Shown here piece after piece: positions 9,674 through 17,204 of a DNA stretch of 64,000 nt. Under the pieces are notes generated by a model. It had not been told where the DNA came from. It worked only from the letters and a program-made list of their open reading frames with translations, and did not search any database. Each line of letters starts with the position of its first letter. Within the stretch, counting starts at the first letter, position 1. A program made the translations under genes and the position numbers. Source of the DNA: Desulfurispira natronophila (GTDB lineage: Bacteria; Chrysiogenota; Chrysiogenetes; Chrysiogenales; Chrysiogenaceae). The DNA is taken from assembly GCF_014203025.1 (NCBI RefSeq), contig NZ_JACHID010000003.1, positions 154,169-218,168 of the forward strand, read 5' to 3'.

Positions 9674-10687
9674 ATGACACCAGAAGGTCTTAGCCAAGAA
9701 GAAATCAATGCCATGTTGAACATGGTTGGTGATGATGACAGTTCCGATGCCCCTGATCTGAGCGCATTTGCCCAAGTTGTGGCAGAGAACTTTGGCACCT
9801 CCATGGGCACCAGCATTAATACAACCTTTGAGTTTTCTATATCCCAGTATGGCCCTAAGGCGATGGAAGAGCTGGAGCTTCCTGATACGGTTGTGCTCAG
9901 TAAGGTTCCCTTCGAGGAGGGTGCAACTGGCACCATGTTTCTTACTGCTGCAGTGGACCTCGCGTCGCTGCTGGTAGATATGATGATGATGGGTGCTGGC
10001 GAATCCAAGGAAGAGATGGAAGATGACGACCTGGAGGCGTTCAGTGACCTGGTGAATACTTCCATATCCAGTTGCTCGGTTCCATTGGGTGAAGCTGCTC
10101 CAGGAACCAAATTTCGCTTTGGCCAGCCGAGCTCTGTCGCCATGGATCCCGATGCCGTCAAAAGTGCTATTGGCGATGATGCTGTTTATCTCATTGAGTT
10201 TAGTGCCAATGTGACGGACAAACTGGAATCCACTATGCAGCTACTTATTCCCGTTCCCTTGGCGCAGGAGCTGGCCGCAGCTTTTAGTGGTGGTGATGAC
10301 TCCAGCGATGATGACGACCTCTTTGACTTTAGCGATAGCGACCTTGAAGGCCTGAGTGCCGATGACGACCATGAGGGTGCCTCTGCTGCTGATATGGAAT
10401 CAGCAGGCTTAAGCAAAGACCAGCTACGCAATATTGACATGCTTCTGGATATAGACCTTGCGGTTATAATTCGTATTGGATCTACCAAAATATACCTGAA
10501 AGATCTGCTTAAGCTCGGATCAGGGTCGATTGTTGAGCTAGACAAGAAGGCTGGAGATCCGGTGGAGCTAGTTATCAATAACAAGGTTATTGCCCGGGGA
10601 GAGGTTGTGGTTATCGATGCCAACTTTGGGTTGCGCATCAACGAGATTCTCAGTAAGCGCGATCGCCTCAATAGCTTGCGGGGGTAA
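9674..10687 (+). CDS. fliY: Motor switch protein FliY (CheC-like plus FliN domain)
   Basis: The 337-residue protein is longer than FliN. It has an N-terminal peptide resembling the FliM CheY-P site (LSQEEINAMLNM), a CheC/CheX-like middle domain (about 30-215), an acidic linker with DSSDDDDLFDFSDSD, and a C-terminal SpoA/FliN domain (about 255-335, IDLAVIIRIGSTKIYLKDLL). FliY types can combine C-ring structure with CheY-P hydrolysis. The phosphatase-type motif here reads D-L-V-N rather than E-x-x-N, so activity is uncertain. A CheZ is also encoded nearby. Confidence 0.85.
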   Translation: MTPEGLSQEEINAMLNMVGDDDSSDAPDLSAFAQVVAENFGTSMGTSINTTFEFSISQYGPKAMEELELPDTVVLSKVPFEEGATGTMFLTAAVDLASLLVDMMMMGAGESKEEMEDDDLEAFSDLVNTSISSCSVPLGEAAPGTKFRFGQPSSVAMDPDAVKSAIGDDAVYLIEFSANVTDKLESTMQLLIPVPLAQELAAAFSGGDDSSDDDDLFDFSDSDLEGLSADDDHEGASAADMESAGLSKDQLRNIDMLLDIDLAVIIRIGSTKIYLKDLLKLGSGSIVELDKKAGDPVELVINNKVIARGEVVVIDANFGLRINEILSKRDRLNSLRG

Positions 10688-10698
10688 AAATAAGTCGT

Positions 10699-12198
10699 AT
10701 GTCTACTATTTTAGGAATCGATTTTGGTACTACCAATTCAGTTATAGCGATTGTTGACGGCGCTAAGCCTGTGGTAATCCCCAATCGCAGCGGTGAACAT
10801 CTTACCCCCAGCACCGTTGCCTTTCAGAAAGACGGAAATGTCTTAATTGGTCGCACGGCCAAAAATCAGGCTGTAATAAACAGTGAGCGAACTTTTCTCT
10901 CCATCAAGCGTCACATGGGCACTCGCTTTACAGCACAAATTGATGGCATCCGTTATCGTCCCGAGATGATTGGTGCCATGATTATCCGGCAATTGCGCCA
11001 GGATGCTGAGGAGCACTTGAGCAAACCGATATCCCGCGCTGTCATTACTGTGCCGGCATACTTTAGTGATCAACAGCGTCAGTCAGTGAAAGATGCTGGA
11101 GAACTGGCGGGCCTGGAGGTGGTGCGCATCATTAACGAGCCAACCGCCGCAGCTCTTGCCTATGGCATTGACCGTGAGGTGCAGGAAACCATAGCTGTCT
11201 TTGACCTGGGTGGCGGAACGTATGATATCTCTATTCTGGAAGTTTGTGATGGCGTGGTAGAGGTATTGGCCACGTCAGGCAATAACTATTTCGGTGGAGA
11301 CGATTTTGACAATGCCCTGATTCAGCACATTGCTGATGAATTTCAGCAGCTTCACAATATCGATCTCACAGAAGACAAGATGGCTTTGCAGAAGCTACGT
11401 GAAGATGCTGAAAAAGCCAAGATCATGCTTTCAGAGGTCTCAGAAGTAAGTATCAATATTCCCTTTATCACCGCCGACAATACTGGTCCAAAGCACTTGG
11501 AAACCACTATTACCCGGCAACAGTTTGAGAGCCTCATAGAATCGATGATTGATCAACTTACACAACCAGCTCAAAAGGCTCTTGATGATGCTGGCCTGCA
11601 GCCTTCCGATCTTGATCGTGTCCTGTTGGTAGGCGGCACTACCAGGGTGCCCAGAGTGCAACAAATTATCGAAGACTTTACTGGGAAGTCTGTATCCAAA
11701 AGTGTTAACCCAGTGGAGTGTGTGGCTGCTGGAGCAGCTGTGCAGGCGGCTATAATAGAGGGGGATGTGCGCGATCTGATTTTGGTGGACATTACTCCCC
11801 TTACCCTGGGTATTGAAACTGAGGGCAATCGATTTATTCCTATTATTCGTCGAAATACCGCTTTGCCCTGCTCAAATTCAAAGGTTTTTACCACTATTAG
11901 TGATAATCAGAGCGTAGTAGAGGTTCACATACTTCAAGGCGAGAGCGAGTGGGCTGCCGATAACATTTCACTGGGGAAATTCCAGCTAACAGGAATTCGC
12001 ATGGCTCCGAAAGGAGAACCTCGTATCGAGGTAACTTTTAATATAGATGTTAACGGTATTGTGTCTGTGTCAGCCATTGACCTTGATACTCGCAATCGGC
12101 ACGAGATTAATATCAAAGATTTTAATCGGCTTTCAGAGACCCAAATGCGCACCCAGGTGCGCTTTATCGAAAAAAAGGTACAGGGGAGCGCACAATAA
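10699..12198 (+). CDS. Short Hsp70/DnaK-family chaperone without lid, in flagellar operon
   Basis: The full Hsp70 nucleotide-binding domain is present (GIDFGTTNS phosphate-1 motif, NEPTAAALAYG, FDLGGGTYD phosphate-2, VGGTTRVP), followed by a beta-sandwich substrate domain (about 385-490, VDITPLTLGIETEGN). The protein stops at 499 residues, whereas DnaK has about 640, so the alpha-helical lid and C-terminal tail are absent. No DnaJ or GrpE gene is adjacent. It starts 11 bp after fliY and is in the same direction; a role with flagellar or chemotaxis proteins is inference. HscC-like short Hsp70s are the nearest known type. Confidence 0.9.
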   Translation: MSTILGIDFGTTNSVIAIVDGAKPVVIPNRSGEHLTPSTVAFQKDGNVLIGRTAKNQAVINSERTFLSIKRHMGTRFTAQIDGIRYRPEMIGAMIIRQLRQDAEEHLSKPISRAVITVPAYFSDQQRQSVKDAGELAGLEVVRIINEPTAAALAYGIDREVQETIAVFDLGGGTYDISILEVCDGVVEVLATSGNNYFGGDDFDNALIQHIADEFQQLHNIDLTEDKMALQKLREDAEKAKIMLSEVSEVSINIPFITADNTGPKHLETTITRQQFESLIESMIDQLTQPAQKALDDAGLQPSDLDRVLLVGGTTRVPRVQQIIEDFTGKSVSKSVNPVECVAAGAAVQAAIIEGDVRDLILVDITPLTLGIETEGNRFIPIIRRNTALPCSNSKVFTTISDNQSVVEVHILQGESEWAADNISLGKFQLTGIRMAPKGEPRIEVTFNIDVNGIVSVSAIDLDTRNRHEINIKDFNRLSETQMRTQVRFIEKKVQGSAQ

Positions 12199-12227
12199 TT
12201 GCCTTTTAGTATAGGATTTATTATACT
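12199..12227 (+). promoter_or_regulatory. Sigma70-like promoter for cheY-cheZ-cheA
   Basis: TTGCCT (12199-12204) and TATACT (12222-12227) are spaced by exactly 17 bp, directly after the Hsp70 stop codon and 54 bp before the cheY start. This would allow the chemotaxis genes to be transcribed apart from the upstream flagellar run. No sigma-28 consensus was found here. Confidence 0.6.
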
Positions 12228-12231
12228 AAAA
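12204..12231. repeat. Perfect 10-bp-arm inverted repeat over the cheY promoter
   Basis: TTTTAGTATA (12204-12213) and TATACTAAAA (12222-12231) are perfect inverse complements separated by 8 bp. The right arm contains the whole -10 box and the left arm begins at the last base of the -35 box. A second copy of the half-site, ATACTAAAAC, occurs at 12261-12270 (the first at 12223-12232). The centre spacing is that of a dimeric repressor operator; the AT-only arms and absence of a T-run argue against a terminator. Confidence 0.6.
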
Positions 12232-12281
12232 CGCTAAAGTACCTGCGTTGAACAGCATTGATACTAAAACTGGAGGAATAG

Positions 12282-12662
12282 ATGGAACGCAAGGATATAA
12301 AAATCATCACCGTAGATGATTCTTCCACGATGCGGCGTATAATTAAGAATACGCTTACCCGTCTTGGGTTCAAGGATATCATCGAAGCTGACAACGGCGT
12401 GACAGGTCTGGCCGCCCTCGGTGAGCATAAAGTAGACCTGATCATTACCGACTGGAACATGCCCGAGATGGATGGCCTTCAGTTTGTGAAAGCAATACGC
12501 TCCAATGAAGAGTACAAACACCTCCCTATTCTTATGATTACAACCGAAGCGGCGAAAGAAGATATACTTGAGGCACTGCGTACCGGTGTTAACAACTATA
12601 TTGTCAAACCCTTTACTCCCGAGACCCTGGAAGAGAAAATTACTAAAGTACTCGGCATCTAA
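12282..12662 (+). CDS. cheY: Chemotaxis response regulator CheY
   Basis: CheY is a single-domain receiver of 126 residues that carries phosphate from CheA to the FliM/FliY switch. Key residues D12, D13, D57, T87, Y106 and K109 fall at the same numbers as in E. coli CheY. There is no output domain. A GGAGG ribosome site lies before the ATG. It begins a compact cheY-cheZ-cheA unit. Confidence 0.97.
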   Translation: MERKDIKIITVDDSSTMRRIIKNTLTRLGFKDIIEADNGVTGLAALGEHKVDLIITDWNMPEMDGLQFVKAIRSNEEYKHLPILMITTEAAKEDILEALRTGVNNYIVKPFTPETLEEKITKVLGI

Positions 12663-12688
12663 TGCTACCGGTGACGGAGTAGGCCGAT

Positions 12689-13294
12689 ATGAGCCAGGAA
12701 GCGAAACAAGAAATTGTCTCTATACTGCAACGCATAGTTGAGGGAGACATTAAAGAACTCAGTGATTCAGATATTAACGATGAAGAGCTGCGTCTACGCT
12801 TTAATCAGTTGTGTCAGCGTTTGGCATATATTGCGCCAGTTGTCTCAAACTGCATCAGTGATATACCGGTCATGGAAAACTCCTTGGAGCGGATTATTGC
12901 TACCACGGAAGAGTCGGTAAATCACCTGATGACTTCCAGCGAGCAGTTGCTGGATCGTTTTAATAGTGTGAAAGATCTATTGGATCGCACCCTGGATTCA
13001 GGCAGCGATTACAGTATAAATTTTCAAAAAATAGAAGATCTGAACCAGCAGAACCAGGACGAAATTTATGACATGATGAGTTCGCTGGAATTTCAGGATA
13101 TAACTCATCAGATCGTTGAGCGTATGAATAAAATGGTCAACGATATGCAAATGCGGGTTAACGAACTGGCCCAGGTACTGAAACTGCAACAAGTGTATAC
13201 AGGCACCCACAGCACCACGCCGGCCAGCAAAGAAGACCTTTCCGCCTCAGACCAGGGCTTGGTTGACAAGTTGCTGGCAGAGTTTGGTCTTTGA
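12689..13294 (+). CDS. cheZ: CheY-P phosphatase CheZ
   Basis: CheZ is a four-helix-bundle dimer that inserts Gln into the CheY active site to speed dephosphorylation. The 201-residue protein has the signature FQDITHQ with Asp137 and Gln141 (equivalent to E. coli D143 and Q147), a long helical hairpin, a flexible linker near 170-188, and a C-terminal peptide DQGLVDKLLAEFGL resembling the CheY-binding tail. It is 26 bp after cheY and 38 bp before cheA. Confidence 0.93.
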   Translation: MSQEAKQEIVSILQRIVEGDIKELSDSDINDEELRLRFNQLCQRLAYIAPVVSNCISDIPVMENSLERIIATTEESVNHLMTSSEQLLDRFNSVKDLLDRTLDSGSDYSINFQKIEDLNQQNQDEIYDMMSSLEFQDITHQIVERMNKMVNDMQMRVNELAQVLKLQQVYTGTHSTTPASKEDLSASDQGLVDKLLAEFGL

Positions 13295-13332
13295 AGACTC
13301 AGACGATACGATGAATGCGAAAGGGGAAGAGC

Positions 13333-15135
13333 ATGGGACATGAAGATACCGAAATACTTGAAGACTTCCTCGTCGAAACAGACGAGCTGCTGGAGCGGCT
13401 TGACCAGGATCTCATAGAGCTGGAAAACAGCCCCGGTAACCTCGACTTGCTCAACTCCATATTCCGCTGCGCCCATACCGTCAAGGGCACCAGTGGTTTT
13501 CTCGGCTTTACCACCATGGCCGAACTCACTCACCATGCTGAAGATGTCCTCAATAAACTGCGCCGTAGCGAGCTGGAGATGGAATCCTATACTATGGACG
13601 TCCTGCTCGAGGCCTTTGATCTCGTGAAAACCATCACCGAAGATATTCGCAATGGCCAGGGAGATGCCCAGCAGGATATCAATGGTGTAGTGGAAAGACT
13701 TGGCAATATTATAACGGGGAAGACACCAGCAGCAGCTGATTCACCTGCGCAAGCCCCAAAGCCTGCAGAGGTGCCAGCCCAGGAAACAGCCCCAGAGCCT
13801 CAGGCCGCCCCACCCAAGCCGGCAGCAGAAGCACCTCAGCCCAAAGCACAACCCGCTGCGCCGACACCACCTCCCAAGACTGAAAGCAAAGCACCGGCGA
13901 AACCTGCCAGCAAACCGGCAGCACCCGTTGACGAGCGCCGCAAGGTAGAACAAACCATTCGTGTCGATGTCGATCGCCTTGATGCGCTAATGAACCTTGT
14001 AGGCGAGCTGGTTCTCGGTCGCAACCGCATTCTGCAGATCGCCGGACTCATGGAGGATAACCGTGACGGGGAGCATGTTGAAGCCCTAAGTGAAACCAGT
14101 GCCCAGTTGAGCCTTATCACTACGGAACTGCAAATGGCGGTCATGAAGACACGCATGTTGCCTGTAGGAAAGGTCTTTAACCGTTTCCCCCGCATGGTAC
14201 GCGACCTGTCCCGTGAACTGAAAAAAGATATCGAGCTAGTTATAACCGGTGAAGACACGGAACTGGACAAATCTGTAGTTGAAGAGATTGGCGATCCTCT
14301 GGTTCACCTTATTCGCAACTCCTGCGACCACGGAGTGGAGACTCCTGAGCAGCGCCTGGCAGCGGGAAAACCCAAAACCGGTCAGGTTCACCTTTCAGCT
14401 TATCATGAAGGCAATCATATTGTTATTGAAATTAAAGATGACGGTAAAGGTATTGATGCCGAAAAGATTAAGCAAATTGCGATTGACAAAGGGGTTATTT
14501 CTGATGTTGAGGCTTCGCGCCTTTCCCGGACCGAGGCTCTAAACCTTATCTTTGCGCCAGGCTTTTCTACAGCAGAAAAGGTTACTGACGTCAGCGGACG
14601 CGGAGTTGGTATGGACGTTGTGCGCACCAATATCGAAAAACTCAATGGTTTGATTGTTATCGACACCGATATGGGGCGTGGATCAACTTTTACCATAAAA
14701 ATACCTCTGACCCTGGCCATAATACAGGTCTTGCTGGTAGGTACCGCAGATGAAAGCTATGCTATACCACTGGTGTCGGTAGTCGAAACCGTCAAGGTTC
14801 CCCGCACTGAAATAAAAACCATCGAGCGTAAAGAAGTTTTACGTCTGCGTGATGAAGTGGTTCCCCTGGTGAATTTGTCTGATGTTTTTGACATCGAAAC
14901 TGAGCAAAAAGATGAATTGTATATTGTCATTCTTGGCTTGGCTGAACGCCGAGTAGGCTTGGTTGTTGATACATTGCTGGGACAGGAAGAGATAGTCATC
15001 AAGACACTAGGAGATTACCTCAAGGGGACACCCGGCGTCACGGGAGCCACTATCATGGGTGATGGCCGAGTTAACCTTATTGTGGATGTTGGTTCCATGA
15101 TGGAAATGGCGACAGCGGAGAGCGCCGCATCATGA
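13333..15135 (+). CDS. cheA: Chemotaxis histidine kinase CheA, lacking a clear P2 domain
   Basis: An upstream in-frame ATG exists at 13315, but the ATG at 13333 has the better ribosome site (AAGGGGAAG) and gives a 600-residue protein. Domains: P1 Hpt with phospho-His48 (CAHTVKG), an Ala/Pro-rich linker of about 80-90 residues in place of the CheY-binding P2, P3 dimerisation (RVDVDRLDALMNLVGELVLG), P4 ATPase (N box HLIRNSCDHGVE; DDGKGID; GRGVGMDVV) and P5 CheW-like. No cheW gene is in the window. The stop overlaps the next ATG (ATGA). Confidence 0.96.
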   Translation: MGHEDTEILEDFLVETDELLERLDQDLIELENSPGNLDLLNSIFRCAHTVKGTSGFLGFTTMAELTHHAEDVLNKLRRSELEMESYTMDVLLEAFDLVKTITEDIRNGQGDAQQDINGVVERLGNIITGKTPAAADSPAQAPKPAEVPAQETAPEPQAAPPKPAAEAPQPKAQPAAPTPPPKTESKAPAKPASKPAAPVDERRKVEQTIRVDVDRLDALMNLVGELVLGRNRILQIAGLMEDNRDGEHVEALSETSAQLSLITTELQMAVMKTRMLPVGKVFNRFPRMVRDLSRELKKDIELVITGEDTELDKSVVEEIGDPLVHLIRNSCDHGVETPEQRLAAGKPKTGQVHLSAYHEGNHIVIEIKDDGKGIDAEKIKQIAIDKGVISDVEASRLSRTEALNLIFAPGFSTAEKVTDVSGRGVGMDVVRTNIEKLNGLIVIDTDMGRGSTFTIKIPLTLAIIQVLLVGTADESYAIPLVSVVETVKVPRTEIKTIERKEVLRLRDEVVPLVNLSDVFDIETEQKDELYIVILGLAERRVGLVVDTLLGQEEIVIKTLGDYLKGTPGVTGATIMGDGRVNLIVDVGSMMEMATAESAAS

Positions 15136-15509
15136 TTCCATCGCTGCCACGTTGCCTGGTGATTCTGATGCTCGCCCTGGCACTGGTAGGCTTCACTTCG
15201 GAGACATCACACTCATACCGCACAACCAAGTACTTCATGCTTGAAGTGTATCCTGTTGATGGGGTGCCGTTTCGCACCCTTTCTCATATGCCACCTATGA
15301 GCTATTTTCACTATTACGGTGGAGAAGCGAATCTTGTCAGTGTCTACTTGCTTTACTCGATAACCGCACCCAACAACAACCTGGCTACATTTCAGCAATT
15401 GGTTAAAGATGAGGGCTTAGGGCCTGCCAACTACCTTCCCCTTGATCCTGAGGAAGCAGAGCATCGGGGTAAGGGTCGTCCAGCTGAAAAACGGCTTTGG
15501 TACCGCTAA
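15132..15509 (+). CDS. Small exported protein coupled to cheA, unknown
   Basis: The 125-residue ORF starts at an ATG overlapping the cheA stop. Residues 1-27 form a signal-peptide-like segment (LPRCLVILMLALALVGFTS). The mature part is rich in aromatic residues (YRTTKYFMLEVYP, SYFHYYGG) and ends in a basic tail. No family was recognised. Translational coupling to cheA suggests co-expression with chemotaxis genes, but an exported product would not act directly with CheA. Confidence 0.65.
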   Translation: MIPSLPRCLVILMLALALVGFTSETSHSYRTTKYFMLEVYPVDGVPFRTLSHMPPMSYFHYYGGEANLVSVYLLYSITAPNNNLATFQQLVKDEGLGPANYLPLDPEEAEHRGKGRPAEKRLWYR

Positions 15510-15530
15510 ATCGCAAGGAAAACGAACCTC

Positions 15531-16511
15531 ATGACGAAACGGGTCACCGCTGACAGCCTTATCATGATGTCTGAAGGGGAATTTGAGTTCCTCGTTAGTC
15601 GTATCCTCAGGTACGTCGGCTTTTCCATTAGCGAAAGTATCGACTTTGGATCAAATGAACGTATTTACGTAGCCCAGGGGCGCAAAAAACCATACCTTGG
15701 TAAGTATGTTGTTCGTTTTAAACGTAACAGCGGCGATGATGACGTCCTTGATATGGAGTTTATGCGGGGAACTTCTCACTGGACCCTGCGGGAAAATACC
15801 AATAAAGTTCTCATTATCAGTAATTGTGGCTTCTCTGATGATCTGGTTTTTCAGGCGGACAACTCTGAATTAGAACTTATGGGGACTGAAGATATTGTCC
15901 GCCTGGCAAATGAAATTAATGACGAAGACGAACAACGCAAGCAGGAAACAGATAAGGCAAAAAAAAACCGCAAGCGACCCAACGTCCCCTACGGACGCAC
16001 TTTGATCATGAAGCTGGAAACAGAGTACAGCATCGATCTGTCACCGGTTACGGTAAAAGAGTGGCTCAATGTGTGGTTGCGCATCAAATCAGAAATAGAA
16101 GTTATTCTGGGTACAGCCGCCAAGCTTGATCCTGAAAACCTCGATAAAAACGACTCTGAACGGTTAAAGTCTCTGACTAACAAGATAGAGGAACTTTATT
16201 TCGACTTGATGAAATATAAGGTGCCGGATGTAGCTCAGCTGAGCAAGGATCAGTCTGAACGCTTGCTGGAGTACGTCATTCTTTTTATAACCGGCACACT
16301 TTACGAAGAGCCTCTTGAGGACCTGCAGGACTATCGTGACAATATTACCAAAATTGATGCTGAACTCACTAATATAAATAAAGAGCTAGTTGAGTACCTG
16401 GAAGAGAAGGAAAAGGAAGTCAAACGTCGGGAGAAATTTCGCAATATTATACTGGCAGCCTATGTCGCTGGTATGCTTATACTAACAGCTATTCTGGTGG
16501 CACGAACATGA
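15531..16511 (+). CDS. Membrane-anchored protein with a possible degenerate Mrr-like N-terminal domain
   Basis: The 326-residue protein begins with about 120 residues whose pattern recalls Mrr-type restriction-endonuclease folds: EFEFLVSRILRYVGFSI, then a KYVVRFKRNSG strand where Mrr has Q-x-K, then VLIISNCGFSDDLVFQA and a final ELMGTEDIVRL. The usual catalytic Asp is not evident, so cleavage activity is doubtful. The middle is charged and helical, with coiled-coil-like heptads at 260-300, and residues ~303-324 are one transmembrane helix (NIILAAYVAGMLILTAILVA). It overlaps the next gene by ATGA. Function unknown. Confidence 0.7.
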   Translation: MTKRVTADSLIMMSEGEFEFLVSRILRYVGFSISESIDFGSNERIYVAQGRKKPYLGKYVVRFKRNSGDDDVLDMEFMRGTSHWTLRENTNKVLIISNCGFSDDLVFQADNSELELMGTEDIVRLANEINDEDEQRKQETDKAKKNRKRPNVPYGRTLIMKLETEYSIDLSPVTVKEWLNVWLRIKSEIEVILGTAAKLDPENLDKNDSERLKSLTNKIEELYFDLMKYKVPDVAQLSKDQSERLLEYVILFITGTLYEEPLEDLQDYRDNITKIDAELTNINKELVEYLEEKEKEVKRREKFRNIILAAYVAGMLILTAILVART

Positions 16512-16819
16512 GACGGAATGACTGCGCTGAGGAAATTCGAAAACTGATACAGTCAGCTGCTTTCTTGCGTCATGAGTCCTTAAGCCTGGGGCGCACTATA
16601 CATGCTCCCAATATTAAAACGTCACGTAAGCTTAGTCTTGTGGTCGACTACCTTGAGCTTGCAGCACGTCTTAGTAGCGAAATTGAGGATCAGCTGCAAA
16701 ATCTGCGAGAAGAGCTGGAAAAAGAATCGACTCCGGAAGAAGAGTTCCACTACCAGGGTGATTATGACACCATTGACGATACCCTGAAGCATTACTTGGG
16801 GCGGGACGACGAAAAGTAG
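16508..16819 (+). CDS. Small helical cytosolic protein, unknown
   Basis: The 103-residue protein is coupled by ATGA to the preceding membrane-anchored gene. It appears all-helical and charged (YLELAARLSSEIEDQLQNLR, then EELEKESTPEEEF), with no signal or membrane segment. The pairing suggests it could bind the cytosolic coiled-coil of its neighbour. It ends about 90 bp before the convergent SRP RNA gene. Confidence 0.6.
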   Translation: MRRNDCAEEIRKLIQSAAFLRHESLSLGRTIHAPNIKTSRKLSLVVDYLELAARLSSEIEDQLQNLREELEKESTPEEEFHYQGDYDTIDDTLKHYLGRDDEK

Positions 16820-16905
16820 GCAATTAAAGGCAGCAATGCCTGGATGATACCGTATGTAGTTGCCAGAAAAGCACTCTATTAGAGGATAAGTTCTTATTAC
16901 AGAAT

Positions 16906-16912
16906 AAAAAAA
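16906..16912 (-). terminator. T-run terminator of the SRP RNA
   Basis: On the minus strand a run of seven T follows directly after the closing stem of the SRP RNA (plus-strand A run 16906-16912), so the RNA's own long hairpin plus the U-tract would end transcription. Confidence 0.75.
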
Positions 16913-17021
16913 CCTGTTGGAAAGAGTGATCCCTGGCACCCGCAAACTGCTCCTTATCGCTGCTTCCTCCCGGACCTGACGAGGTTCGAAGCGATGCGCC
17001 GCAGGGGTTCTTTCCAACAGG
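16913..17021 (-). ncRNA. ffs: Signal recognition particle 4.5S-type RNA
   Basis: The minus strand carries the hallmark SRP domain IV: GTCAGGTCC-GGGA-GGAAGCAGC (plus-strand 16959-16980), including a GNRA tetraloop and the Ffh-binding asymmetric loop. The 109-nt RNA is closed by complementary ends CCTGTTGGAAAGA and TCTTTCCAACAGG, giving a long single hairpin without an Alu domain, as in most Gram-negative bacteria. It partners Ffh in co-translational membrane targeting. A promoter lies directly upstream and a T-run directly downstream on the same strand. Confidence 0.95.
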
Positions 17022-17028
17022 CAGCGCG

Positions 17029-17057
17029 AAGATAGCACAGGCTGGTGACAAGCGCAA
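17029..17057 (-). promoter_or_regulatory. Sigma70 promoter of the SRP RNA gene
   Basis: On the minus strand, TTGCGC (plus 17052-17057) and TATCTT (plus 17029-17034) are spaced by 17 bp, with a TG two bases before the -10 box. The -10 box ends 7 bp upstream of the RNA 5' end, as expected for a stable RNA gene. Confidence 0.75.
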
Positions 17058-17204
17058 GCTGTCTTGGTCGCGATCGTCAATAATGAGCTGTCCTGGTAAA
17101 GTATTATGTGCTTTCGGGAGCGATAGCGAAAGTTATATTTCAAATATTATTTCATTGCAATTTCAATTTACACCAAACTAACAAACTCAAGAGGTATAAA
17201 TTTC

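Noticed and set aside
17058..17204. A purine riboswitch before purH
   Set aside because: The leader has a short CTTTCG/CGAAAG repeat but no three-way junction or conserved purine-aptamer sequence.
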